Shown: positions 9,779 to 17,127, counted from the first letter of the stretch. The stretch is 64,000 bases of DNA from Clostridiales bacterium (GCA_012839295.1 DUNO01000009.1:124001-188000), one strand, 5' to 3'. Notes: generated from the sequence alone by a model not told the origin. Numbers and translations: made by a program.

Positions 9779-9852
9779 CGAGGCGTGGCTCAGTTTGGTA
9801 GAGCGCTGCGTTCGGGACGCAGAGGCCGTGGGTTCGAGTCCCGTCGCCTCGA
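9779..9852 (+). tRNA. tRNA-Pro (anticodon CGG)
   Basis: A 74-base cloverleaf: acceptor CGAGGCG pairs with CGCCTCG, the D arm is GCTC..GAGC, and the anticodon stem CTGCG/CGCAG encloses TTCGGGA with anticodon CGG. The T arm contains TTCGAGT. The 3' CCA is not encoded. It reads the codon CCG. Confidence 0.95.
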
Positions 9853-9857
9853 CTATA

Positions 9858-9884
9858 AGAGCCTTGATTTATCAGGGCTCTTTT
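9858..9884 (+). terminator. Terminator of tRNA-Pro
   Basis: Ten-base stem AGAGCCTTGA (9858-9867) with TCAGGGCTCT (9872-9881), containing one G-U pair, followed by TTTT. It begins six bases after the tRNA. Confidence 0.85.
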
Positions 9885-9885
9885 G

Positions 9886-10349
9886 AATTGTGTTGTTTTT
9901 CGTGTTGTATAAAAGCCTTGAATTTTTTCGTTGATTCTTCATTTTCAGTTTTTTCATATAGCGTTAACCTAATAGTTTCCCCATGCTTGCACGGCAGTTG
10001 GCATCGTAAAAACGGTCATTTATATCCCTCATGGTATGGAGGGAGAATGCATTTTTCACGGCGGGACCGGCTTCATGGATACTTGACTAAGACTAAAAAT
10101 TCCGTTATAATAATTTTTTGAAAGGATGGTGTACTTGTAGTGGATGATTCTTCCGGCCCTGAGGCAGAGCCGCCTAATCGACGATGTAAAAAAATAGATT
10201 CTAATAAATCCCCAAGCAAGTTTTTAATACACATAGCAGAGGGCAATCTTGTATTGTCCCTATTTCTATGTGTTTTTTTATTGCGGTAGCCTAATACCTT
10301 AGAGTCACTGCAAACATTTTATTGAACAAAATTTTAGGAGGTTATTATT
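9886..10349. other. Long gene-free stretch before the CNNM/CorC-type gene
   Basis: About 460 bases with no credible coding frame. It contains a small hairpin TCCCTC/GAGGGA at 10025-10044 and a terminator-like hairpin at 10229-10279. A Mg-responsive leader would fit the downstream transporter family, but the conserved M-box segments were not found, so no riboswitch is assigned. Confidence 0.5.
10229..10279 (+). terminator. Terminator-like hairpin 70 bases before the CNNM/CorC-type gene
   Basis: ACACATAG (10229-10236) pairs with CTATGTGT (10266-10273). An inner helix AGGGCAAT/ATTGTCCCT extends the stem, and a run of eight T follows at 10272-10279. It could end a leader RNA upstream of the transporter (attenuation) or an unidentified transcript. 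Confidence 0.7.
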
Positions 10350-11687
10350 TTGTCGGATAGTCCTTTATTCTGGTTGCTTTTGCTCCAACTCATATTTATA
10401 TGTCTCAATGCAATTTTCGCCTGTGCAGAAATTGCCGTTATCACTATGAATGATAACAAGCTGGCAAAACTCTCTGCTGCCGGGGATAAGCGTGCCTTAC
10501 GCCTTACCAAGCTCACGGAACAGCCCGCAGGTTTTCTTGCAACCATTCAGGTTGGTATTACTTTGGTCAATCTTTTAAGCAGTGCCGTCGCTACGGAAAA
10601 CTTTTCTGACCGATTGGTAGGATGGTTTGCCAGTATAGGAGTTAATATACCTGTGTCCATAATTAACATTATATCAGTGGCTATTATTACAGTTGTGCTA
10701 ACATATTTCACCGTACTCCTGGGTGAACTGATTCCTAAACGACTTGCCATGAAAAAGGCTGAACAAATCGCGCTTGGTATGTCTGGACTTATCTACACAG
10801 TTTCAAAAATATTCACTCCGGCAGTTTGGCTTTTCACCGTATCCACCAACGGCCTTTTGCGGCTATTAGGTGTTGATCCAAACAGTGAGGATGAAGAAAA
10901 TGCGGAAGAAGAAATCCGCATGATATTGGACGCCGGTAAGCAAAAAGGAACCATACAGTCTGACGAACGGGATATGATTCAAAACATATTCGAGTTTGAT
11001 GATACTTTCGCAGGGGAAATCATGACCCATCGTACAGAGGTTTCTCTTTTATGGCTCGATGAAACCGATGAAGAATGGGAGCAGACTATTAACGAAAGCA
11101 GGCATTCTATCTATCCGGTCTGCTCGGATAATACGGATGATATCGTTGGGGTATTATATGCAAAGGACTACCTCAGGCTTAAAAACAAAGCCCGCGACGA
11201 GGTAATGAAAAGCGCTGTAAAACCCGCCTACTTTGTCCCGGAATCTGTTCGGGCAGATGTCTTGTTCCGTAATATGAAAAAGTACAGGAACCATTTTGCG
11301 GTTGTTGTAGACGAATACGGTGGCATGAGCGGGATCATCACCATGAATGATCTGCTGGAAGAATTAGTTGGCGACCTTGAAGATGACATTTCAATCCCTG
11401 CGGAATCACCACTCATTGAACGTACAGATTCAAAGACTTGGCGCATACAGGGCACTGCACCACTGGACGAGGTATCAAAGCAGCTTGGTGTACTGCTTCC
11501 CGATGAAGATTACGATACCTTTGGCGGCTTGGTCTTTGGGCTTTTAGGAACTGTTCCAAATGACGGAAGCACGCCGGAGCTTGAAGAATATGGGCTGACA
11601 ATAAAGGTAAAAAAGATTAAGGAACGCAGGCTGGAAAGTGCGGTGGTTTGCTTGTCAGATGTTAAACCAGGCGATATTATCTGTTAA
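10350..11687 (+). CDS. CNNM/CorC/HlyC-family membrane protein (DUF21, two CBS, CorC_HlyC)
   Basis: A 445-residue protein with the standard order: DUF21 membrane domain with four hydrophobic segments (about 1-190, with CAEIAVITMND near the start), a CBS pair (about 215-335, MTHRTEVSLLW and VVDEYGGMSGIITMNDLLEELVG), and the C-terminal CorC_HlyC domain (about 350-435). Family members are linked to magnesium or cobalt efflux; older names call them haemolysins. The start is TTG at 10350, fixed by AGGAGG at 10336-10341. Codon use looks somewhat richer in C-ending codons than its neighbours, which may mean a different history, but this was not measured. Confidence 0.92.
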   Translation: MSDSPLFWLLLLQLIFICLNAIFACAEIAVITMNDNKLAKLSAAGDKRALRLTKLTEQPAGFLATIQVGITLVNLLSSAVATENFSDRLVGWFASIGVNIPVSIINIISVAIITVVLTYFTVLLGELIPKRLAMKKAEQIALGMSGLIYTVSKIFTPAVWLFTVSTNGLLRLLGVDPNSEDEENAEEEIRMILDAGKQKGTIQSDERDMIQNIFEFDDTFAGEIMTHRTEVSLLWLDETDEEWEQTINESRHSIYPVCSDNTDDIVGVLYAKDYLRLKNKARDEVMKSAVKPAYFVPESVRADVLFRNMKKYRNHFAVVVDEYGGMSGIITMNDLLEELVGDLEDDISIPAESPLIERTDSKTWRIQGTAPLDEVSKQLGVLLPDEDYDTFGGLVFGLLGTVPNDGSTPELEEYGLTIKVKKIKERRLESAVVCLSDVKPGDIIC

Positions 11688-11879
11688 GCGAAAAGGGGAA
11701 TGGCTCTAAAACAAATATACTGTCAATATACCCCAACCTGAATTGGACTTTTGAGCTATTAATCCGATAGGTTTTGCTTGGTGACCCATGACATTCATCA
11801 CTATTGCGACGGAAAGACTCTGGATATAATATAAGTATGTATTGGGCAAACACATACTCTTATTAACGGAGGTGTCTAT

Positions 11880-12351
11880 ATGACAGTAGCAAATATGAAG
11901 GATGTGATCAAGCGTTTCGGGAATGTGCAGGCGCTGGATCATGTGAGCTTTGAAATTCAAGAAGGAGAAGTCTTGGGACTGTTGGGTCCGAATGGTGCTG
12001 GTAAAACCACCGCGATTCGGGCGCTGGCAGGGCTGATCGGCTCGGATTCCGGAGAAATTATGCTCTTTGGAGAAAAGCAGGAGGTGAACAACATCCGGCT
12101 GAAACAGCACTTGGGGTTGATAACTCAGGAAGTGACTGTATTTGAGGAACTGACCGCCGAGGAGAATTTACGCTTTTTCGGCGGATTGTATGGCGTTAAA
12201 GGAGATAAACTGCGCCAGCGCGTAAAGGAAACCTTGGAATTTGTAGGATTATCCGAGCACTCAAAAAAAGCGCCGGGCAAATTCTCGGGCGGCATGCAGC
12301 GCAGGCTCAACATCGCCTGTGCGCTGGTGCATTCCCCGAAACTCCTCTTTG
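11880..12351 (+). pseudogene. ABC transporter ATPase, truncated before Walker B
   Basis: The frame opens with ATG after GGAGGTG and encodes a typical ABC-2/CcmA-like ATPase: Walker A GPNGAGKT, Q-loop LITQEV and signature FSGGMQRR are all present. It then breaks at PKLLF, just where the Walker B aspartates (LxDEP) should follow, and stops at 12369-12371 after the foreign residues GAVDAS. Without Walker B and the switch histidine it cannot hydrolyse ATP. A TATAAT at 11825-11830 and an inverted repeat AGTATGT/ACATACT at about 11834-11858 precede it. The matching permease gene is absent. Confidence 0.85.
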
Positions 12352-12459
12352 GAGCCGTTGACGCCTCGTGAGAAAGATGTTTTGGATCTTGTGACATGTC
12401 TTAGAAAAGAAAACCGAATGAAAGCGGACAGCCGCAGCTGTCCGCTTAAAATTATTTAA
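12352..12459 (+). pseudogene. Fragment resembling a LuxR-type DNA-binding domain
   Basis: Read in the frame beginning GAG at 12352, one base shifted from the truncated ATPase, the sequence gives EPLTPREKDVLDLV and continues to RKENRM. LTPRE..VL.L. is the hallmark first helix of the LuxR/GerE helix-turn-helix. The similarity ends at about 12420, before the recognition helix, and the frame ends at 12457-12459. It looks like a remnant joined to the ATPase gene by a deletion. Confidence 0.6.
12422..12447 (-). terminator. Perfect 11-bp hairpin, probable terminator of the small secreted protein
   Basis: AAGCGGACAGC (12422-12432) and its exact complement (12437-12447) with a four-base loop. It lies immediately downstream of the minus-strand gene ending at 12452. 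On the minus strand it is followed by TTCATTCGGTTTTC, a weak T tract, so it may also act on the plus strand. Confidence 0.6.
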
Positions 12460-12706
12460 AGCATTTTTTACATGGTGTCAGACCCAAGGACTCCGCTTTC
12501 TTTAGGGTGACCTTGTAATAGGTTCCGTTACCGCACTTTTTAATGTGGTACTTTTTGCCCGTCTTTGTCATTAAAACATTTTTTGTCTTGGCCTGGACCT
12601 GAGTAACGGCGGGCATATGGAGCTGTAGAGTAATGAAGTCAGGTGCTACTGTAGTCAATGACAGGGAGAGAAGAAGAGTTATAAACAATTTTTTTGCTCG
12701 TTTCAT
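12452..12706 (-). CDS. Small secreted cysteine-containing protein
   Basis: An 84-residue protein with a signal peptide (MKRAKKLFITLLLSLSLTTV, cleavage probably after VQA near residue 38). The mature part is about 45 residues and contains TKTGKKYHIKKCGN and GLTPCKKC, that is, a YHxxxC and a CxxC spaced about 25 residues apart. This arrangement resembles small Ada-like metal-binding modules found in many clostridial exported proteins, often attached to nucleases or repeats. Its role alone is unknown. ATG 12706 is chosen because GGAGGT sits six bases upstream; an ATG four codons earlier overlaps that site. Confidence 0.75.
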   Translation of the reverse strand: MKRAKKLFITLLLSLSLTTVAPDFITLQLHMPAVTQVQAKTKNVLMTKTGKKYHIKKCGNGTYYKVTLKKAESLGLTPCKKCFK

Positions 12707-12849
12707 ATTGACCTCCATCCAGCCGCTCCCGGCGGCATGTAATACAGAATGAAATGGTTCTGCATATAACTTAATTGCCTCTTAAAAACAGTATACCATA
12801 ATATGGTGGATTATCCAGCGTTTATTTAAAAGAGTAGGAAGACAGGGGA

Positions 12850-12874
12850 AAAGCCAGCTTCATCAGCTGGCTTT
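12850..12874. terminator. Hairpin AAAGCCAGC / GCTGGCTTT
   Basis: A perfect 9-bp stem (12850-12858 and 12866-12874) with a seven-base loop, in the 390-base gene-free stretch between the small secreted protein and tRNA-Thr. On the minus strand it is followed by TTCCCC. No transcript that it would end is evident. Confidence 0.4.
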
Positions 12875-13024
12875 ATAGGGGGAGAATTATGAAAAAAATC
12901 TATGTTAATTTTCTTGTACGCTTTATTTAACTTCATGAGTACATTATAAATCTAAAATGTGAAGAAATTATTTTCAAATCGTGAAAGAAATATGAACTTA
13001 TGGTTAAGAAGAAGTGAATCATAC

Positions 13025-13048
13025 AAAAAACCACCCAAAATGAGTGGT
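13025..13048 (-). terminator. Terminator of tRNA-Thr
   Basis: On the minus strand CCACTC and GGGTGG form a stem (one G-U pair) followed by six T (complement of 13025-13030). It lies about 50 bases downstream of the tRNA. Confidence 0.75.
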
Positions 13049-13099
13049 TAAATTCGCTTAAGGTTACTGCAAATATTGATTTTACAATATTTCTGTAAA

Positions 13100-13172
13100 A
13101 GCTGGAAATGGGATTTGAACCCACGACTTCCTCATTACGAGTGAGGTACTCTACCGGCTGAGTTATTCCAGC
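13100..13172 (-). tRNA. tRNA-Thr (anticodon CGT)
   Basis: A 73-base cloverleaf on the minus strand: acceptor GCTGGAA pairs with TTCCAGC, the D arm is ACTCAGCCGGTAGAGT, the anticodon stem CCTCA/TGAGG encloses CTCGTAA with anticodon CGT, and the T arm contains GGTTCAAATCC. CCA is not encoded. It reads ACG. Confidence 0.95.
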
Positions 13173-13294
13173 ATATATTGTGTCTGTGTCCCCCATCGGG
13201 AGAAGCTACTCAACTATTCTATTATAAATGCTTTTAAATTTCAAGGCTTTTTTATAAGTAAAATGAAATTTTTTTGTCCTATTATGTAAACAAG

Positions 13295-13338
13295 GGCGAC
13301 AGCAAAGGCGGGTAAGGCATTTACTGTCGCCGATTTTT
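13295..13338. terminator. Hairpin downstream of the DegV gene
   Basis: GGCGACAG (13295-13302) pairs with CTGTCGCC (13324-13331) across a 21-base loop. The T run (13334-13338) follows on the plus strand, whereas DegV lies on the minus strand and ends at 13372, so the hairpin may be bidirectional. Confidence 0.55.
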
Positions 13339-13371
13339 AATCTGGCAATCTGTCAATAAGTCATAGACAGC

Positions 13372-14241
13372 CTATTTCTTTTCTCCCAAATAGCAAATTC
13401 CCAATGCACCAGGGCCGGAGTGGGCACCGATGCTTGGACTTACATAATTAACAATAACCGGCTTGTTTGGCAGCTTTTCTTTAATCAGTCCTTCCACATA
13501 TCGTGCATCCTCGGGACTATCGCCATGTACGACGCAGATGGGATCATCCGTGTCCGCATATTTTCCGAGGCTGTCCAGCATGTTGTTGAAGATGGTATGT
13601 AGGGATTTCTTGCGTCCTCTTGCAGAAGAATGTGCCACCAGCTGACCCTCGTCGTTTACCGTAAGAATGGGCTTGATGTTAATCATGGTACCCAGGATGG
13701 CGGTTGTCTTGGAGATCCTGCCGCCGCGGTGCAGATGGTTAAGATCATCCACCGTGAAAAAGACACAGAAATCCTGCTTGTGCTCCTCCAGCCAGGTTAC
13801 GATTTCATCAAAGGTTTTTCCTTCTTCCTTCATTTGGACGGCCTTCATGATAAATAAACCTTCCCCCATGGATGCATTCAGGGTATCGATTACGACAATC
13901 CGGGCACCGGGATTCTCTTCACAGATTTCCTGGGCACCTGTAACGACATTGCTGCAGCCGCCGCTAAGCGCGGAAGAAAAACTGATATGCAGTACATCCA
14001 GACCCTGGCCGACATAGTCTCCAAAGGTTTTTCGGATCACTTCAGGATTGCTTGCCATGGTTGTCGGCATCAGGCCGGAACGCATTTTATCATAGAAATC
14101 CTTTGGGGTGAGGTTGATTTCATCACCATAGGTAATTCCCTCAAGGTCGTAGTAATGTGGTATGATGCCGATATGCTTTTCTTTGATGTAGCTTTCCAAT
14201 AAGTCGGAATTGGAGTCGGCAGTGATAACAAAATCTTTCAT
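13372..14241 (-). CDS. DegV family fatty-acid-binding protein
   Basis: A 289-residue protein with the DegV opening FVITADSNSDL, the TTMASNP segment that contacts the ligand carboxylate, HISFSSALSGGCSN, and the C-terminal HSGPGALGICYLG. In Firmicutes, DegV/FakB proteins bind a fatty acid and present it to the kinase FakA; no FakA is nearby. Length matches the family. GGGAGGA lies eight bases before the ATG. The 5' flank is an unusual array of hairpins (14271-14482), which would be in its leader if transcription starts upstream of them. Confidence 0.92.
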   Translation of the reverse strand: MKDFVITADSNSDLLESYIKEKHIGIIPHYYDLEGITYGDEINLTPKDFYDKMRSGLMPTTMASNPEVIRKTFGDYVGQGLDVLHISFSSALSGGCSNVVTGAQEICEENPGARIVVIDTLNASMGEGLFIMKAVQMKEEGKTFDEIVTWLEEHKQDFCVFFTVDDLNHLHRGGRISKTTAILGTMINIKPILTVNDEGQLVAHSSARGRKKSLHTIFNNMLDSLGKYADTDDPICVVHGDSPEDARYVEGLIKEKLPNKPVIVNYVSPSIGAHSGPGALGICYLGEKK

Positions 14242-14270
14242 CCCTTGTATCCTCCCAGATATTATTTGTC

Positions 14271-14431
14271 ATATAAGTTATGAGAAGTTGTACTTTAACT
14301 TCTCATAAAAGGTGCGGTCTTTTCGCACCGTGCATCGCGATTATTGAATCATGGTTTTGATTCAATAATATAAGTTATGAGAAGTTGTACTTTAACTTCT
14401 CATAAAAGGTGCGGTCTTTTCGCACCGTGCA
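14271..14431. repeat. Two identical 64-base palindromic repeats around a third palindrome
   Basis: Copies at 14271-14334 and 14368-14431 are identical over 64 bases (offset 97). Each holds a 12-bp hairpin TTATGAGAAGTT/AACTTCTCATAA (14278-14289 with 14297-14308 in copy one) and a 6-bp hairpin GGTGCG/CGCACC (14311-14316 with 14324-14329). The spacer contains another perfect 12-bp hairpin, ATTATTGAATCA (14340-14351) with its complement (14358-14369). A bare palindrome GGTGCGCACC follows at 14445-14454, equal to the short arms joined without a loop. TAGGAAG/CTTCCTA at 14460-14482 forms a last hairpin. No gene is present between 14242 and 14652. Confidence 0.9.
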
Positions 14432-14520
14432 AAGTGTACCCCAAGGTGCGCACCGATTATAGGAAGATGAATTTGCTTCCTACAATATGATTTTACTAAA
14501 CAAAACAGCATTTAGCAATA

Positions 14521-14538
14521 AAAGAATAGATATTCTTT
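14521..14538. terminator. Bidirectional terminator-like hairpin
   Basis: AAAGAATA-GA-TATTCTTT at 14521-14538 is a perfect inverted repeat, with ATTTTT on the plus-strand side and TTATT on the minus-strand side. A second palindrome, TTATAAAAATTTTATAA, follows at about 14548-14564. Both lie downstream of the minus-strand ABC ATPase gene and could end its transcript. Confidence 0.5.
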
Positions 14539-14652
14539 ATTTTTGGGTTATAAAAATTTTATAATTAGGAACAAATAAGCTGGATCTTTGGGTATTTCAT
14601 TTTGATATATTTTACGCAGTGACTGCGTATCTTACGCAGGACGTGGACTATC

Positions 14653-15312
14653 TTACATAGGGATGTGGCAGGCCTTGATGGAATCCAGGGGGATAATGCG
14701 GTCGGACAGCCGTCTGGCTTCCTCCATATTGCCGGTTGCAAGGAGTACCGTTTTCTTCTCCTTGCGGAGTAATTGGAACATATCCTCCGAAACCTCTGCC
14801 CGGGTTTTCTCATCCAGGTTAGCAAAGGGTTCGTCCAGAAGAAGGAGGTCGGGCTCAGTCAGCAGGGAACGCAGAAAGGTGATCCTCTGCCTTGCGCAGG
14901 TAGCCTCTTTGTTTGGATAAGTACCGATAAAGGTTATCATGCCATAGGTCTTGGCATATCCATTGATCTGGACATAGGTGTTTCCTGGGGACTCTGGCTG
15001 CTCCTGGGGACAGTCACTGTTCCCAGATCCATTTTTGCAGGAATCGCAAACATTGTCCTTTTGCATCATATACCCAATGCTTTTCCCGGAGGCTTTAAGA
15101 TCCTTGCCGCATATATGGATGGAGCCGCTGTCCGGGGTGTGTATGCCCGCAATCAATGATAAGAGAGTTGATTTGCCGCAGCCGCTTTTACCTACAATGG
15201 ATACAATCTCGCCCTCCATTACGTGAAAAGAAACATCGAGTAATACCGGTGTTTCCCTTCCATTATTATGACAGGTATAGCTTAGGTGATCTATTTTCAG
15301 CAATTCGCTCAT
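14653..15312 (-). CDS. Orphan ABC transporter ATPase, degenerate (SsuB/TauB/NrtD-like)
   Basis: The 219-residue protein has Walker A GKSGCGKST (about residue 38), a Q-loop GYMMQKDN, and a good Walker B LLLLDEPFANLDEKTR with a following ATGNMEEA. Between them, the helical domain is abnormal: a Cys/Gly/Pro-rich stretch (CDSCKNGSGNSDCPQEQPES) replaces the usual helices, and the signature LSGGMRQR is replaced by EATCARQR. In the final part the switch histidine of the ATH motif reads ATG. It therefore probably cannot work as a normal transporter ATPase, and no permease or binding protein is adjacent. AGGAGG precedes the start. It may be a decaying gene; an alternative is a divergent non-transport role. 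Confidence 0.7.
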   Translation of the reverse strand: MSELLKIDHLSYTCHNNGRETPVLLDVSFHVMEGEIVSIVGKSGCGKSTLLSLIAGIHTPDSGSIHICGKDLKASGKSIGYMMQKDNVCDSCKNGSGNSDCPQEQPESPGNTYVQINGYAKTYGMITFIGTYPNKEATCARQRITFLRSLLTEPDLLLLDEPFANLDEKTRAEVSEDMFQLLRKEKKTVLLATGNMEEARRLSDRIIPLDSIKACHIPM

Positions 15313-15467
15313 ATTAGCCCCTCCTATTACTGTTGAGCACTCTCAGGGTTTCAATAATATTATATGACCGGAAATCCCAGAAGTTACATAAATAAGACAA
15401 AACCAGGAAATCATGGACGGACCTAAATTCAGGCTTTAAAATTATCCGCTCCCGCACATTCCTTTGG

Positions 15468-15496
15468 TTGACTTTCCGGGATCCGGTGAATATAAT
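15468..15496 (+). promoter_or_regulatory. gcvT: Promoter of the glycine cleavage operon
   Basis: TTGACT at 15468-15473 and TATAAT at 15491-15496 with a 17-base spacer; the transcript would start near 15503, just before the first glycine aptamer. Confidence 0.85.
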
Positions 15497-15514
15497 AGAG
15501 ATATGATCGGATGA

Positions 15515-15756
15515 AGAATCTGGGAGAGACCTCACCAGTGTGCTGACCCTTGATACCCAGGAGGGCAGGACACCGAACAGAAGGAGGCGCCGAAGGGGAA
15601 TGCGGAAACTCTCAGGCAAAAGGACCAGGTTTGGACGATACTCTGGAAAGCGATTTGTCACCGAAGAAGCAATTCCTTGGAGCTGCTAAAGCATCAGGGG
15701 AGAATCTTTCAGGTAAACATACAGAGGCGTATTGATTTTTTCAGTACGTCTTTTTT
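15515..15756 (+). ncRNA. Tandem glycine riboswitch with overlapping terminator
   Basis: Two glycine aptamers lie in series. The first (about 15515-15630) shows GGGAGAGACCTCACC, GCGCCGAAGGGG and CTCTCAGGCAAAAGGACC. The second (about 15637-15727) shows CTCTGGAAAG, CACCGAAGAAGCAA and TCTTTCAGGTAAAC, closed by CTCTG (15641-15645) with CAGAG (15722-15726). Downstream, AGAGGCGTA (15723-15731) can pair with TACGTCTTT (15745-15753) and is followed by T to 15756, giving an intrinsic terminator. The AGAG shared by aptamer helix P1 and terminator makes them exclusive, so bound glycine should block termination and turn the operon on, as known for gcvT riboswitches in Bacillus. Confidence 0.92.
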
Positions 15757-15820
15757 GCGTGCAAAAATATGGGAAATGCATATATTTCGTTAAAAAGGCG
15801 TACTTCTAAATTATAGCCAT

Positions 15821-15879
15821 CCAGGATATGCCGGAAAACTCATTGGGCCCGGCGCAGGCAGTTTTCCGGCACATCCTGG
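15821..15879 (+). promoter_or_regulatory. 20-bp leader hairpin upstream of gcvT
   Basis: CCAGGATATGCCGGAAAACT (15821-15840) pairs with the segment 15860-15879 with one A-C mismatch across a 19-base loop. No T run follows, so it is not a terminator. It stands between the riboswitch and the gcvT ribosome site and may stabilise the mRNA. Confidence 0.7.
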
Positions 15880-15894
15880 AAGTGGTTAATGAAT

Positions 15895-15923
15895 GAGGAG
15901 GTAAAAAACTCCTCAGAAGGAGG
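15895..15923 (+). promoter_or_regulatory. Competing helices around the gcvT ribosome-binding site
   Basis: CTCCTC (15909-15914) can pair with GAGGAG upstream (15895-15900) or, as CTCCT, with AGGAG of the Shine-Dalgarno AGGAGG (15918-15923). The two helices exclude each other: the first frees and the second hides the ribosome site nine bases before ATG 15933. GAGGAG can also act as a decoy ribosome site. Confidence 0.5.
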
Positions 15924-15932
15924 TCTGGGAAG

Positions 15933-17060
15933 ATGGATAAGAAAACTCCGCTTTATGAATGCCATGTGAAAGCAGGAGGAAAGCTGGTTTCCTTCGCGGG
16001 CTATCTGTTGCCCGTACAGTATGAAACCGGGGTGATTAAGGAGCATATGGCTGTCCGTACCGCAGCCGGCTTATTTGATGTATCCCATATGGGAGAGGTA
16101 ATGCTCAAAGGAAGGGATGCGTTGGAGAATATCCAAAGGCTGGTCACCAATGACTGCAGCCGTATGTATGACGGACAGGTAAAATACAGCCCCATGTGCA
16201 ATGAAAAAGGGGGCGTGGTGGACGACCTGCTGGTATACAGAAAAAAAGAGGATGAGTATCTGATTGTTGTCAATGCTTCCAACCGGTCAAAGGATGTTGC
16301 CTGGATACAGCAGCATCTGGAGGGTGAGGTGGAGCTGCAGGATATTTCCGATGACATTGCCCAGCTGGCCCTCCAGGGACCTGGGGCGAAGGAAATCCTA
16401 TGCAAGCTTTCCGAAGAGGCAAAGCTCCCCATAAAATACTATAGCTTTTCTGAAAATGTACCCGTGGCTGGAATTTCCTGCCTGGTATCAAGAACCGGAT
16501 ATACGGGTGAGGATGGATATGAGATATATTGCAGCAGCGGGGAAGGCCCTAAGCTATGGAAAGCGATCCTGGAGGCCGGGAATTATACCGGAAGTCCCGC
16601 CGGGGATCCTGCGGAGGGAGAGAACCTGGTCATACCCTGTGGACTGGGGGCAAGGGATACCCTCCGCCTGGAAGCAGCCATGCCCTTATATGGGCATGAG
16701 ATGGATGAGGAGATATCACCGCTGGAGACCGGACTTGGCTTTGCCGTTAAGCTGGAGAAGCCGGATTTCATAGGCAAGGACGGAATTTTATCCAGAGGAA
16801 CACCGGAGGTATCAAGGGCCGGGCTTCATGTCACAGGCAGGGGAATTGCCCGGGAGGCTTGTCCGGTATATTTCGGTGATGAGCTGGTAGGAAGGACCAC
16901 CTCAGGTACACATTGTCCCTTCCTTGGCCGCCCTTTGGCAATGGCACTGCTGTCCACCACCCATAGCGAAGCCGGTACCAAGGTCGAGGTTGAGGTGAGG
17001 GGAAGAAGGATTGAAGCTGAAATTGTGCCCCTGCCCTTCTATAAAAGAAATACAAAGTAA
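15933..17060 (+). CDS. gcvT: Aminomethyltransferase, T protein of the glycine cleavage system
   Basis: The 375-residue enzyme moves the methylene group from aminomethyl-lipoyl GcvH to tetrahydrofolate and releases ammonia. It begins with KTPLYECHVKAGGKLVSFAGY, and shows the folate site around FDVSHMGE and the family stretches SRTGYTGEDGYEI and LGARDTLRLEA. Length is normal. It is the first gene of the operon; AGGAGG at 15918-15923 sets the start. Expression is expected to rise with glycine through the upstream riboswitch. Confidence 0.97.
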   Translation: MDKKTPLYECHVKAGGKLVSFAGYLLPVQYETGVIKEHMAVRTAAGLFDVSHMGEVMLKGRDALENIQRLVTNDCSRMYDGQVKYSPMCNEKGGVVDDLLVYRKKEDEYLIVVNASNRSKDVAWIQQHLEGEVELQDISDDIAQLALQGPGAKEILCKLSEEAKLPIKYYSFSENVPVAGISCLVSRTGYTGEDGYEIYCSSGEGPKLWKAILEAGNYTGSPAGDPAEGENLVIPCGLGARDTLRLEAAMPLYGHEMDEEISPLETGLGFAVKLEKPDFIGKDGILSRGTPEVSRAGLHVTGRGIAREACPVYFGDELVGRTTSGTHCPFLGRPLAMALLSTTHSEAGTKVEVEVRGRRIEAEIVPLPFYKRNTK

Positions 17061-17127
17061 GTTGTCAATGGAAAGATCTGATATGAATAAACTTAATGAA
17101 TAATCAAAATCAGGAGGAAATTATACT

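Noticed and set aside
9771-10121. Open frame of 116 codons over tRNA-Pro
   Set aside because: It reads through the tRNA and its terminator and has no ribosome site.
9886-10349. Mg-sensing M-box or Mn riboswitch before the CNNM/CorC-type gene
   Set aside because: Neither the GGTGAGGCTCC-like core of the M-box nor the GGGGAGTA core of the yybP-ykoY motif is present.
9779-12460. Genomic island inserted at tRNA-Pro
   Set aside because: No duplicate of the tRNA 3' end, integrase or other mobility gene was found downstream. Only a possible difference in codon use remains, which is too weak.
12889-12930. Thirteen-codon frame behind GGGGAG (MKKIYVNFLVRFI)
   Set aside because: Too short to support; no neighbouring gene for it to control as a leader peptide on that strand.
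12933-13196. Open frame of 87 codons over tRNA-Thr on the minus strand
   Set aside because: It is made of the tRNA sequence and its flanks; the tRNA explains it.
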